Assembly: GCF_000496075.1 (NCBI RefSeq)
Contig: NZ_AWXZ01000015.1
Location: 95,546 to 159,545 of the forward strand
From: Lutibaculum baratangense AMV1
GTDB taxonomy: Bacteria > Pseudomonadota > Alphaproteobacteria > Rhizobiales > Tepidamorphaceae
DNA length: 64,000 bases
Direction of reading: 5' to 3'
Each line of letters opens with the position of its first letter. Position 1 is the stretch's first letter. The notes beneath the pieces were generated by a model that saw only the letters and a program-made list of their open reading frames with translations, was not told the origin of the DNA and did not search any database. This document shows positions 17,294-26,541 of the stretch, one piece after another. The translations under genes and the position numbers were made by a program.

Positions 17294-19039
17294 ATGCTCC
17301 GCGACTTCTTCTCCTACTACCGGCCTCATCGCCGGCTGTTCGTCCTCGACTTCGGCTGCGCCGTCCTGTCGGGCATCCTGTCGCTCGGCTTTCCGCTCGC
17401 CGTGACGGGCTTCGTCGACCACCTCCTCCCGCAGGCGAACTGGTCGCTGATCCTGCTCGCCTCGCTCGGGCTCTTCCTCGTCTACGTCCTGAACACGGGC
17501 CTGATTGCCGTCGTGACCTACTGGGGGCACGTCCTCGGCATCTCGATCGAGACGGAGATGCGCCGGCGCGCCTTCGACCACCTGCAGAAGCTCTCCTTCC
17601 GTTTCTACGACGAGCAGAAGACGGGCCATCTCGTGGCCCGCGTCACGAAGGACCTCGAGGAGATCGGCGAGGTCGCGCATCACGGGCCGGAGGACGCGTT
17701 CGTCGCGATCATGACGTTCCTCGGCGCGCTCGCGCTCATGTTCCTCGTCCACGTGCCACTGGCGCTCGTCACGGCGGCCATCGCGCCGCTCGTGATGTGG
17801 CTGATCGTCCGCTACGGCGGCGCGATGACGAAGAACTGGCAGGCGCAGTTCGGCCGCGTCGGCGCCTTCAACGCGCGCATCGAGGAGAATGTCGGAGGCG
17901 TCCGCGTCGTGCGGGCCTTCGCCAACGAGGAGCACGAGCGTGCGCTCTTCGCCGCCGACAACGCCGCCTACGGCGCGACGAAGCTCGAAGCCTACCGGCT
18001 GATGGCCGCGGCGACGGCGATCAACTATTTCGGCATGCGCCTCGTCCAGGTCGTCGTCCTCCTGGCGGGCACCTGGTTCGTCACGCGCGGCGACCTCTCG
18101 GTCGGCGGCTTCGTCGGGTTCCTCCTGCTGATCAACGTCTTCTACCAGCCGCTCGAGAAGATCGCGGCGCTGATAGAGACCTATCCGAAGGGCATCGCCG
18201 GCTTCCGCCGCTACCAGGAGCTCCTGGCGACCGAGCCCGACATCGTGGACGCCCCGGGCGCGCGCGAGGTCGACGTGCCGAGGGGCGACGTCGCCTTCGA
18301 GAACGTGACCTTCGGCTATTCGCCGGGGCGGCCGGTGCTGACGGATCTGACCCTGCGCGTGCCGGCGGGGGAGACGGTCGCGTTCGTCGGGCCCTCGGGG
18401 GCCGGCAAGACGACGCTCCTGTCGCTCCTGCCGCGCTTCTACGACGTCGAGGCGGGCCGCATCACGGTCGACGGCATCGATATCAGGGACATGACGATGG
18501 CCTCGCTGCGCCGCCAGATCGGCATCGTGCAGCAGGACGTGTTCCTGTTCGCGGGCACTTTGCGGGAGAACATCGCCTATGGCCGCCTCGATGCGAGTGA
18601 GCCGGAGCTCCGGGATGCCGCGAGGCGGGCCCGGCTCGACACGCTGATCGAAGATCTGCCCGAAGGGCTCGACACGGTCATCGGCGAGCGCGGCGTCAAG
18701 CTCTCCGGTGGGCAGAAGCAGCGTGTCGCCATCGCCCGGATCTTCCTGAAGAACCCGCCGATCCTCATACTCGACGAGGCCACCTCGGCGCTCGACACCG
18801 AGACGGAGCGGGCGATACAGGCCTCGCTCCTCGAGCTCTCGCAAGGGCGAACGACGCTCGTCATCGCCCACAGGCTGGCGACCATCCGCAACGCCGACCG
18901 CATCGTCGTGCTGACGCCGGACGGCATCACCGAGGAAGGGCGGCACGAGGATCTGCTGACGGCCGGGGGCGCCTATCGCCGGCTGCACGAGGCGCAGGCG
19001 CTTCACCAGAAGGGGGCCGGCCTCGCGGCTGCGGAGTAG
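17294..19039 (+). CDS. ABC exporter half-transporter (fused permease and ATPase)
   Basis: The 581-residue protein is a type IV exporter half-transporter that would act as a homodimer in the inner membrane. Six helices occupy residues 1-300. The nucleotide-binding domain (about 330-570) has Walker A GPSGAGKTT, Q-loop GIVQQDVFLF, signature LSGGQKQR, Walker [13 protein letters not shown] and the switch His in IAHRLATIR. The substrate cannot be read from sequence; relatives include MsbA and multidrug exporters. It converges with btuD and is probably unrelated to cobalamin uptake. Confidence 0.9.
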   Translation: MLRDFFSYYRPHRRLFVLDFGCAVLSGILSLGFPLAVTGFVDHLLPQANWSLILLASLGLFLVYVLNTGLIAVVTYWGHVLGISIETEMRRRAFDHLQKLSFRFYDEQKTGHLVARVTKDLEEIGEVAHHGPEDAFVAIMTFLGALALMFLVHVPLALVTAAIAPLVMWLIVRYGGAMTKNWQAQFGRVGAFNARIEENVGGVRVVRAFANEEHERALFAADNAAYGATKLEAYRLMAAATAINYFGMRLVQVVVLLAGTWFVTRGDLSVGGFVGFLLLINVFYQPLEKIAALIETYPKGIAGFRRYQELLATEPDIVDAPGAREVDVPRGDVAFENVTFGYSPGRPVLTDLTLRVPAGETVAFVGPSGAGKTTLLSLLPRFYDVEAGRITVDGIDIRDMTMASLRRQIGIVQQDVFLFAGTLRENIAYGRLDASEPELRDAARRARLDTLIEDLPEGLDTVIGERGVKLSGGQKQRVAIARIFLKNPPILILDEATSALDTETERAIQASLLELSQGRTTLVIAHRLATIRNADRIVVLTPDGITEEGRHEDLLTAGGAYRRLHEAQALHQKGAGLAAAE

Positions 19040-19065
19040 CCGGGGCCCACCGTCCCGGCCCGGAC

Positions 19066-19863
19066 CTAGACCGCGCGCTCGGCGTCATCGCGCGGTGCGA
19101 GGCGCACCGGCACGACGAGCGGCACTCCCTCCCACGACAGTGTGGCCGCCTCTATCCGATAGACCTCGGACAGAAGCTGCGGCGTCAGCGTCTCGTCGGG
19201 AGGGCCGTCCGCCTTCAGCCGGCCGCGGTCGAGAACGATCAGGCGGTCGCACCAGCGTGCGGCGAGCGACAGGTCGTGCATCGTGACCATGACGAGCCGT
19301 CCGGACCGTGCGATCTGCGCCAGGCGCTCCATCAGGGCGATCTGGTGCTCGGGGTCGAGCGCGTCCGTCGGCTCGTCGGCGAGAAGGACGTCCGGCGCCT
19401 GGGCGAGAGCCCGCGCGATCAGGACGCGCGCCTTCTCGCCGCCGGAGAGCGTGTCGATCCGCCGGTGCGCGAAGGGCGCGATCCGCAGCTCGTCCATGAC
19501 GCGGTCGACGATCTCGTGATCCTGCGGGGAGGGAGGCGCCAGCGGGCGGCGGTGGGGATGCCGGCCGAGCATCACGACGTCCCGGCAGGCGAGCGGCCAG
19601 CTCACGCTCCGCTCCTGCGAGAGATAGGCGATCCGCCGGGCGCGCTCCTTCCCGGCCATGTCGGCCGTGTCTTTCCCGTCGAGGGCGACCCGCCCCGGAC
19701 CGGGGCGCGCAAGGCCGGCGACGAGGCGCATGAGCGTCGTCTTGCCCGCTCCGTTCGGCCCTATGAGCCCGACGAGCGCGGGCCTTTCGCAGGAGAACGA
19801 CACCCCGTCCAGCACCTGTCGGCCGCCCCGCCCGAGGCTCACCCGCTCCACGTCGAGCCGCAT
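19066..19863 (-). CDS. btuD: Cobalamin ABC transporter ATP-binding protein BtuD
   Basis: The 265-residue ATPase has Walker A GPNGAGKTT near residue 36, signature LSGGEKARVLIARAL, Walker B VLLADEPTDALDP and the switch MHDLSLAARWC. It belongs to the FecE/BtuD/HmuV group. Its ATG overlaps the btuC stop by ATGA, so it is the last gene of a four-gene operon starting at the riboswitch-controlled btuB. On domain alone it could serve siderophore or heme transport; the riboswitch decides for cobalamin. Confidence 0.88.
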   Translation of the reverse strand: MRLDVERVSLGRGGRQVLDGVSFSCERPALVGLIGPNGAGKTTLMRLVAGLARPGPGRVALDGKDTADMAGKERARRIAYLSQERSVSWPLACRDVVMLGRHPHRRPLAPPSPQDHEIVDRVMDELRIAPFAHRRIDTLSGGEKARVLIARALAQAPDVLLADEPTDALDPEHQIALMERLAQIARSGRLVMVTMHDLSLAARWCDRLIVLDRGRLKADGPPDETLTPQLLSEVYRIEAATLSWEGVPLVVPVRLAPRDDAERAV

Positions 19864-20861
19864 CACGAGATCTCCCGCCGTGCCCGCAGCACGAGCCAGA
19901 GGAAGAAGGGGACGCCGAGAAGGGCGGTCACGACGCCGAGCTTCAGGTCGCGCTCCGGCATCACGACGCGGATGCCGATGTCGGCGGTCAGCACGAGCGC
20001 CGCGCCGCCGAGCGCGCTGGCCGGCAGGAGCCGGCTCGGGAGGCTCCCCACCAGCGGCCGCAGGAGGTGCGGAACGACGAGGCCCACGAAGCCGATGGCG
20101 CCCGCGACGGCGGTCGCCGCGCCGACGCCGCAGGCCGTGCCGAGCGTCGCGAGGAGCCTGGTGCGCGTGAGACCGATTCCCAGTGTGCGGGCGACGTCCT
20201 CGCCGAGGCTCAGGCCGTCCAAGGCCGGGCCGGTGGCCAGAAGCAGGCCCGCTCCCACCAGGATGAAGGGCAGGGCGAGCCGGACGTGGTCCATGCTGCG
20301 GTCGGCGAGCGAGCCCATCATCCAGAAGACGATCTCGGCCGCCGCGAACGGGTTCGGCGAGAGGTTCAGGGCGAGCGAGGTCAGGGCGCCGCACAAGGTG
20401 GTGATCGCGACGCCCGCCAGGATCACCGTGAGCGTGTCCTGGCTGCGGCCCGCGAGGGCGTTGACCAGAAAGACCGCGAGGAAGGCGCCGGTCATGGCCA
20501 TCAGGGGCAGGGCGAAGGGCAGGGAGGCCGAGAGCCCGCTATAGATCGCGAGGACGGCACCGAACGAAGCCGCGGAGGTCACGCCGACGACACCCGGTTC
20601 GGCGAGCGGATTGCGCAGGAGCCCCTGGAGAACGGCGCCCGACAGGCCGAGGACGGCCCCGATCGCCGCGGCGAGGATCGCGCGGGGCAGGCGGATCTCC
20701 TGCATGACCAGCACGATCGGGTCGGCCCCGCCCGACCAGAGCGCTTCGAGCGCCCTCGCGATCCCGATGCCGGCTGGACCGACGAGGAGGGATCCGACGA
20801 AGAGCAGCGCGACGAGGAGCATCAGCGGCAGGTAGACGAGGGCGGTGGCGCGCGGGGTCAA
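19863..20861 (-). CDS. btuC: Cobalamin ABC transporter permease BtuC (FecCD family)
   Basis: This 332-residue permease has about 10 helices with FecCD signatures: EIRLPRAILAAAIGAVLGLS, GLLRNPLAEPGVVGV, and near the C-terminus AIGFVGLVVPHLLRPLVG, the coupling-helix region. The start is taken as the TTG at 20861, which overlaps the btuF stop as TTGA and gives the usual family length. The longer ORF from 20942 would add a basic tail read from inside btuF. BtuC pairs as a homodimer with two BtuD. Confidence 0.88.
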   Translation of the reverse strand: MTPRATALVYLPLMLLVALLFVGSLLVGPAGIGIARALEALWSGGADPIVLVMQEIRLPRAILAAAIGAVLGLSGAVLQGLLRNPLAEPGVVGVTSAASFGAVLAIYSGLSASLPFALPLMAMTGAFLAVFLVNALAGRSQDTLTVILAGVAITTLCGALTSLALNLSPNPFAAAEIVFWMMGSLADRSMDHVRLALPFILVGAGLLLATGPALDGLSLGEDVARTLGIGLTRTRLLATLGTACGVGAATAVAGAIGFVGLVVPHLLRPLVGSLPSRLLPASALGGAALVLTADIGIRVVMPERDLKLGVVTALLGVPFFLWLVLRARREIS

Positions 20862-21703
20862 CGCGGGGCCCGGGCGGTCTTCGAACGCCGCAGCGCCAGC
20901 GCCTCGACGGCATCGGCCGTGAACGGTCCGCCGCACACCCACGCGCTGTTGGCGATCTCGATGCGCCGGGCGCGTCCGAAGGCGCGTTCCAGAGCAGGGT
21001 GGGCGAAGATCTCCTGCGCCTTGGCAGGCGCGTCGTAGTCGTGCGTGCCGAGGATCAGGAGGGCGGGGTCGTGCATCAGCAGCACCTCCAGCGGCACCGG
21101 CGCGGTGCCTTCGAGGCCGAGGCGGGTGCCGAGATTCTCGTAGCCGGCCGCCTCGATCACGGCAGCCGCGAGGCTCCGGCCGCCCGAGCTGAAGCCGTTC
21201 GCATAATAGGGCGCCGCGAGGGGCGGCGCATAGGGGCGGCCACGGACGGCGCGGAGCCGTTCGTCGAAGCGGGCGACGAGATCCCGCGCCCGCTCCGGCT
21301 GTCCCAGAAGCTCTCCCATGTGGGCGATGTTGTCGCGGATCTCGCCCAGCGTCGAGGCCGAAGGCATCTGCTCCACACGCACACCGAGCCGGCGCAGCAT
21401 GGAGAGCGTCGTCGGCCGCGCCGTCGTCCCCGCGATCACGAGGTCGGGCTCGAGGAGGAAGATCTCCTCGGCCTGCCCGTGATGGATCGGATACGCCCGA
21501 GCCTCCTCTGCGAGAGCCGAGGTCGCGGGGTCCCGCGTGAGATGCGAGATCGACACGAGCTGGCCGGGCGCGGCGACGAGCATCGCGAGCTGGTCCGTGC
21601 AGACATTCATCGACACGACGCGCTCCGGCGCGCCGGCGACCGCCCCCGAGGCGCCCGCCGCGACGAGCGCCGCCGCGACGAGGATGTGTCGAAGGAGCCT
21701 CAA
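20858..21703 (-). CDS. btuF: Cobalamin periplasmic binding protein BtuF
   Basis: The 281-residue protein has a signal peptide (MRLLRHILVAAALVAAGASG, cleavage near AVAGA) and a class III periplasmic binding fold. Segments RVVSMNVCTDQLAMLVA, EEIFLLEPDLVIAG and LGTHDYDAPAKAQEI are typical of BtuF/FecB proteins. The start is a TTG at 21703 overlapping the btuB stop as TTGA; no ATG or GTG suits the signal peptide. It delivers B12 to BtuCD. The context (riboswitch, btuB, btuC, btuD) supports cobalamin over heme. Confidence 0.87.
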   Translation of the reverse strand: MRLLRHILVAAALVAAGASGAVAGAPERVVSMNVCTDQLAMLVAAPGQLVSISHLTRDPATSALAEEARAYPIHHGQAEEIFLLEPDLVIAGTTARPTTLSMLRRLGVRVEQMPSASTLGEIRDNIAHMGELLGQPERARDLVARFDERLRAVRGRPYAPPLAAPYYANGFSSGGRSLAAAVIEAAGYENLGTRLGLEGTAPVPLEVLLMHDPALLILGTHDYDAPAKAQEIFAHPALERAFGRARRIEIANSAWVCGGPFTADAVEALALRRSKTARAPR

Positions 21704-23658
21704 AGCCGCTCGCTCCCGAGCGTCATGCGCAGGCCGGCATAGCCCGTGATCCCGGCCGTGTTGTAGCCGAACACGTTCTCGTACTCCTCGTCGAACAGGT
21801 TCTCGACCCGGCCGAAGACGGCAAGCCGATCGTTGACGCGGTACTCGCCGCCGACATTCACGACGACGTAGTCGTCGAGGATCACGCGCTCCGCCGAGAA
21901 GTCCACGAAGTAGTTCACGTAGCTGTCGTCCTGCATCCTGCCGTTGAACACGACGTCGGCGAAGACGTTCGCGCGCCCCTCCGCGAAGGTGTAGACGGCG
22001 CTGACGGAGCCGGAGTGGCGGGGCCGCCGGATCTCGGCGCTGCCGTCGGGGTTCCGGGCACTGAGGTAGGTGTAGGCCGCGGTGACGCTGAGCCCCTCCA
22101 CCGGCCGCGCGGTGAACGCAAACTCGACGCCCTCGCGCGGGCTCTTCCCCGACTGGTTCACCGCGGTCGAGAGGCCGGACGGCAGGTAGATCGTCGTGAT
22201 CTCGTCCCTGAGGGTGGCGTTGAAGTAGGTGATGTCGGCGGTCATCCGGCCGTCGAAGAAAGACCGCTCGATGCCAACGTCCCAGCCGAAGGATTCCTCC
22301 GGCTTCAGGTCCGGGTTCGCGATGAAGCTGTCGGGATAGTAGCCGAACTGCTCGGTGAAGGTCGGATTGGTGATGCCGGTTCCGACCGATGCATGCAGGC
22401 GCGTTTCGGTGGGAAGCAGGTACGCGGCGGACGCGCTCCACGTGGTGGTATTCTCGAACGCGTCGTTGTCGTCGTGCCGGACGGCGCCGGTGAGGAACAG
22501 CCGGTCGAGCAGATCCACCCGGTACTCTGCCACGAAGCTCGTCGTCCGCCGCTCCTGCTCCTCGAGCTGGTCGGGTGTCGCCGGCGGGAGATTGCGATAG
22601 GTCTCCCGCTTCGCCTCCACGCCCCCTGTCAGCCTGTGATGAGCGTCCAGCAGTTCCGGCGTGTCGAAGTTGAAGGTCGCCTGGTAGGTGCCCTCGACCC
22701 GGCTGCCCTCGTTGGAGGACGAGCGGGCGCCGTCCGTCGCATTGTCGCGGCGGATCTGCGACCCTTTCAGCCGGGCCTCCTGCACGAAGCGGCCGCCGAG
22801 AAGCTCCCAGGTCAGCCCGATGCCGCCCAGGCTCTCGGTCGTATCGGTCCAATCGTCCGTATCGATGACGAGCCCCTGGTAGGGGCCGCCCGAGAAGTCC
22901 TGCGCATCGGAATCCGCGCTGCGATCGACGTAGCGGCCGCTCGCGTCGAGAAACAGGTTATGCGCGAGATCGATCCGCGTCTTCGCGTTCACGGTCGCGT
23001 TGCGGTGACCGTCGTCCTCGGTGCCGAGGTCGGAGATATTGAAGCCGTCGTTGCGCCTGAAGGCACCGGAGACGGCGAAGTCGTAGCGCTCCCCACCCAC
23101 CCGGAGGGACGGGTTGAGCATCGCCGTCCCGTCGCTGCCGACCTCGCTCGTGACCCTCGCCTCGCTCGACCCGCGCCGGCCGGACTTCGTCACGATATTG
23201 ATGACGCCCGCGGTCGCGTTCGAGCCCCAGAACGCGCTCTGCGGCCCCCGCAGCACCTCGATGCGCTCGATGTCCGCCGCGAGCAGCCCGCCGAAATCGA
23301 ACTCTCCCTGCGAGAGCTCGTTCGCCTCGACCCCGTCGATCATCACCAGGACGTGGTTGCTCTCGGAGCCCCGCATGCGAACCTGGGTGATGCCGCCGGT
23401 GGTGCCGGTCTGCGAGACCGAGACGCCCGGCACGTGGCGCAGCGCCTCCGACACGTAGCGGATCTGCAACTCCTCGATGCGCTGGCTGTCCAGCACCGTG
23501 TGCGCCCGCCCGATGGCCCCTGACGGCGCCGGTGTGCGTCCGGCCGACACCACGATCTCGCCGAGGTCGAAGACCTCCTGAGCCGCGGCCGGCACATGAG
23601 GCGCTGCAAGTGCAAGGCTGCCGGCGACAAGGCCGGCCAAACCGTTTCGTCCCCTCAC
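21700..23658 (-). CDS. btuB: TonB-dependent cobalamin receptor BtuB
   Basis: The GTG start at 23658, with a G-rich Shine-Dalgarno 4-10 bases upstream, gives 652 residues with a signal peptide ending VPAAAQ. A TonB-box-like segment (GEIVVSAG) is followed by the plug domain (YVSEALRHVPGVSVSQ, RMRGSESNHVLVMIDGV, RIEVLRGPQSAFWGS) and a beta-barrel ending with EYENVFGYNTAGITGY. Length and plug resemble BtuB (about 610-650) and not the longer siderophore receptors. A cobalamin riboswitch lies upstream on the same strand. Starts up to 23946 would extend into the riboswitch and were rejected. Confidence 0.92.
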   Translation of the reverse strand: MRGRNGLAGLVAGSLALAAPHVPAAAQEVFDLGEIVVSAGRTPAPSGAIGRAHTVLDSQRIEELQIRYVSEALRHVPGVSVSQTGTTGGITQVRMRGSESNHVLVMIDGVEANELSQGEFDFGGLLAADIERIEVLRGPQSAFWGSNATAGVINIVTKSGRRGSSEARVTSEVGSDGTAMLNPSLRVGGERYDFAVSGAFRRNDGFNISDLGTEDDGHRNATVNAKTRIDLAHNLFLDASGRYVDRSADSDAQDFSGGPYQGLVIDTDDWTDTTESLGGIGLTWELLGGRFVQEARLKGSQIRRDNATDGARSSSNEGSRVEGTYQATFNFDTPELLDAHHRLTGGVEAKRETYRNLPPATPDQLEEQERRTTSFVAEYRVDLLDRLFLTGAVRHDDNDAFENTTTWSASAAYLLPTETRLHASVGTGITNPTFTEQFGYYPDSFIANPDLKPEESFGWDVGIERSFFDGRMTADITYFNATLRDEITTIYLPSGLSTAVNQSGKSPREGVEFAFTARPVEGLSVTAAYTYLSARNPDGSAEIRRPRHSGSVSAVYTFAEGRANVFADVVFNGRMQDDSYVNYFVDFSAERVILDDYVVVNVGGEYRVNDRLAVFGRVENLFDEEYENVFGYNTAGITGYAGLRMTLGSERL

Positions 23659-23861
23659 GGGACCCCCCTTCCGTCGTGCCCGGGCGGAGTCCGGGCCAGT
23701 GACCTTCAAAAGGACACGCGGAGGACATGGAGAGGGCGCGGAAGGTGGCATATCGGTTCCACCCGACGCGCCGGATCCCATGCTCCACGGGTCCGCTCGC
23801 CAGATGTCACCGCTACGGAATACCGCACCTCGGCGCACCCCGTGCCGAAGGTCGGGTGACG

Positions 23862-24030
23862 GTCGACGGCAGGTCTCCTGGCTCGCGGGTCGCCGCTTCG
23901 CGTCCGCCTTCCCACGCGACGTCCCGGAGGAGCCGCCCAGTGGCACGATCGACGCGAAGCTCGCCGCTCACAGTTGCGGGGGCAGCCACGGAATCGGCAG
24001 GTCGCCTTCACCGTGTTCCCTTTTCACCCG
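23862..24030 (-). promoter_or_regulatory. Cobalamin (AdoCbl) riboswitch
   Basis: On the minus strand the core elements occur in order: GGTGAAAAGGGAACACGGTG (about 24028-24009), CTGCCCCCGCAACTGTGAG (23984-23966), GCCACTGGG (23945-23937) and the B12 box AGCCAGGAGACCTGCC (23883-23868). These are the classical conserved segments of the class. It lies about 200 bases before btuB. High B12 would be expected to shut off btuBFCD; the expression platform was not resolved. Confidence 0.95.
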
Positions 24031-24165
24031 CCCGGATGGGCGGAGACCGTCGGCGCCGGGATCGTTGCCGCGCGGGGGTATCGTGTCAAGCAGGCAACAG
24101 GCCGGTCGCCGCGTGTGTGGCGGCAGAAGCACAGTCCGCGGGCGAAGTCGGCCAGTCCGATATTA

Positions 24166-24180
24166 TGACCTTTAAAGTCA
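24166..24180 (+). promoter_or_regulatory. RirA-type iron-responsive (IRO) box
   Basis: TGACCTTTAAAGTCA fits TGA-N9-TCA, the iron-rhodo-box bound by RirA in rhizobia, and is palindromic except at one base pair. It is AT-rich within very GC-rich DNA and lies 56 bases before a TonB receptor start, where an iron repressor operator is expected. Confidence 0.6.
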
Positions 24181-24235
24181 GCTTTTCCGGGGCTAGGCAA
24201 GTCTGCAAGATCAACACCGACCCAAGGTCTTCCTC

Positions 24236-26383
24236 GTGCATTCCTCGCGAAACCTCCTTCGCCGCCTGCTCGTGTCCTCTGTCCCCGTCATCTTCGCGGG
24301 CGGGCCCGCCTTTTCACAGACGGCCGTCGAGCTCGACACCGTTGTCGTGGAGGCGGAGAACGCGGTCGGCGTGGCCGATCCCGCCCCCGTGGACGGCTAT
24401 GTCGCCCGTGACGTGACGGCTGGTTCGAAGACCGCCGCACCGCTGGTCGAGGTTCCCCAGTCAGTCTCCGTGATCGGATCGGAAGAGCTTCAAGACCGGG
24501 GCGTGCAGAAGGTCGACGAGGCGCTGCGATACACGCCCGGCGTGTTCGCGCAGCCGTTCGGCGCCGATTCAGACACGGACTGGATCTACATCCGGGGCTT
24601 CGACGCGACGCAGAGCGGCGTTTTTCTCGACGGCTTGCAGCTCTACTCCTACGCCTTCGCGGGCATCACGGTCGATCCGTTCCTGATCGACCGCATCGAG
24701 GTGCTGCGCGGGCCCGCATCGGTCCTCTACGGCGGCTCGAGCGCCGGCGGCATCGTCAACTCGGTGCTGAAGCGTGCGGACGGCCAGCGCTACCGCTATG
24801 TCGAGGCCGGCATCGACGACAACCCGAACGGCTATGTGGGCGCCGACATCGGCGACCGGTTCTCCGAGACGAGCCCCTGGAGCTGGCGCCTCGTCGGCCG
24901 CGTGAAGGGCGGGGACACGCAGACCGACCACGCGGATAATTTCCGCGGCGTCGTCAGCCCGAGCGTGCTCTTCGAGGGCGAAAGCACCCGCCTCGAGGTC
25001 TACGGCCTCTACCAGTACGACGACCAGCGCCACATGGGCGGCTTCTGGCCCTATGTCGGCAGCGTCGTGCGGGCGCCCTACGGCGTCGTGCCGAGGGATC
25101 TGTTCTACAGCGAGCCCGGCGTCGACAAGTTCGAGGCGCAGCAGGCGGCGCTCGGCTTCGAGCTCGAGCATGACGTGAACGACTGGACGACCCTGCGGTC
25201 GAACACGCGGTGGATCCATGTCGAACGGGAGGAGTACGGGCCTTACCCCTATGACTGGGACACGACGGACGACGTGCTCAACCGCATCAATTTCGCCCAC
25301 GACACGAAGGCCGACCTGTTCGAGACGGACAACCAGGCGATCTTCGACTTCCAGACCGGGGCGGTGTCGCACCAGCTGCTCGCCGGCGTCGACTACAGGC
25401 ACTACCGGATCGATCAGTGGCAGGCGACCGGACCGGCCGACCCGCTTGACCCGGTCGACCCCGACTACACGAACGAGCTCGGGGCCCTCTTTGCTCCCTA
25501 CATAGACGAGAAGGTCTCGCTCGATCAGCTGGGCGTCTACGTGCAGGACCAGCTGAAGTTCGGCGGCGGCTGGATCGCCACGCTGAACGCGCGCTACGAC
25601 CAGTACTGGATCGACCGTGGCGACCGCACGGCCGCCCACAACGACTACGACGTCGAAAACGGCGCCTTCAGCGGCCGTGCCGGCCTCGCCTACGAGTTCC
25701 CGAACGGCTTCGTCCCGTATGTCAGCGTTTCCAAGCTCTTCGAGCCCCAGATCGGCACGAACACCGCCGGGCAGCCCGTGGGAGCGCAGGATGGCGAGCA
25801 GTACGAGGCGGGGATCAAGTGGGCGCCGACCTTCATGCCGGCCGTCTTCACCGCGTCGGTGTTCGACCTCACCCGGCGCAACACGCTGCAGAGCCGTCAG
25901 CTCGGCGACGGGAGCTTCGTCAACGAGGCGCTCGGCGAGGTGCGTTCCCGGGGCATCGAGCTCGAGGCGAAGGCCAACATCACGGAGAGCCTCAAGCTGG
26001 CCGCGACCTTCACCACCTACGATCTCGAGATCGAGGACGACGCCAATCCCGCCTTCATCGGCAACCAGCCCTACCTGATCCCCGAGACGCTCGCCTCGCT
26101 CTGGATCGACTATACGGTCCGCGGCGGCACGTTCGACGGGCTCGGCTTCGGCGCCGGCGTCCGCTACCAGGGCGAGAGCTACGCCGACAACGAGAACACG
26201 CTCAAGGTGCCGGACGCCACGGTGTTCGACGCGGCCATCCGCTACGAGCGCGACAACTGGGGCGTGTCGCTGACCGCGAAGAACGTATTCGACAAGGAGT
26301 ACGTGGCCGGCTGCGGCGGTATCTACACATGCGGCTATGGCGAGGGCCGGACGCTGCTGCTGCAGACCCACGTTACCTTCTGA
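24236..26383 (+). CDS. TonB-dependent siderophore receptor (ferrichrome/FhuA type)
   Basis: The protein of 715 residues (GTG start) has a signal peptide ending AGGPAFSQ, a TonB-box-like ELDTVVVEA, and a plug with VPQSVSVIGSEELQDRGVQK, GFDATQSGVFLDGLQLYSY and IEVLRGPASVLYGGSSAGG, the pattern of FhuA/ferrichrome-type receptors. The barrel ends with FDKEYVAGCGGIYTCGYGEG and a C-terminal Phe; the CGG-YTCGY turn with two cysteines is typical of these receptors. It imports ferric siderophore across the outer membrane. A RirA-like box upstream suggests iron repression. It is divergent from btuB and followed by an MFS transporter gene. Confidence 0.88.
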   Translation: MHSSRNLLRRLLVSSVPVIFAGGPAFSQTAVELDTVVVEAENAVGVADPAPVDGYVARDVTAGSKTAAPLVEVPQSVSVIGSEELQDRGVQKVDEALRYTPGVFAQPFGADSDTDWIYIRGFDATQSGVFLDGLQLYSYAFAGITVDPFLIDRIEVLRGPASVLYGGSSAGGIVNSVLKRADGQRYRYVEAGIDDNPNGYVGADIGDRFSETSPWSWRLVGRVKGGDTQTDHADNFRGVVSPSVLFEGESTRLEVYGLYQYDDQRHMGGFWPYVGSVVRAPYGVVPRDLFYSEPGVDKFEAQQAALGFELEHDVNDWTTLRSNTRWIHVEREEYGPYPYDWDTTDDVLNRINFAHDTKADLFETDNQAIFDFQTGAVSHQLLAGVDYRHYRIDQWQATGPADPLDPVDPDYTNELGALFAPYIDEKVSLDQLGVYVQDQLKFGGGWIATLNARYDQYWIDRGDRTAAHNDYDVENGAFSGRAGLAYEFPNGFVPYVSVSKLFEPQIGTNTAGQPVGAQDGEQYEAGIKWAPTFMPAVFTASVFDLTRRNTLQSRQLGDGSFVNEALGEVRSRGIELEAKANITESLKLAATFTTYDLEIEDDANPAFIGNQPYLIPETLASLWIDYTVRGGTFDGLGFGAGVRYQGESYADNENTLKVPDATVFDAAIRYERDNWGVSLTAKNVFDKEYVAGCGGIYTCGYGEGRTLLLQTHVTF

Positions 26384-26541
26384 GGCGGCGTTCGGATCAG
26401 GGATCCGGCAGGGGCCTGCCCGGGAGCTCGCGCGCCGGCCAGAGGGGTGCATGGCTGCCCTGCCGACACGCCATAGCCGGCGAATGGGCTTGGCCTTTAT
26501 GGTCGGTGGCTTCGCGGAAGGAGCCATCGAAGCGAACCGCC

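Noticed and set aside
19066..21703. Heme uptake system (hmuTUV) as an alternative to btuFCD
   Set aside because: The cobalamin riboswitch in front of the receptor and the coupled gene order favour cobalamin.
23659..23946. N-terminal extension of btuB to 23946
   Set aside because: It would translate through the riboswitch and place the signal peptide in the interior.
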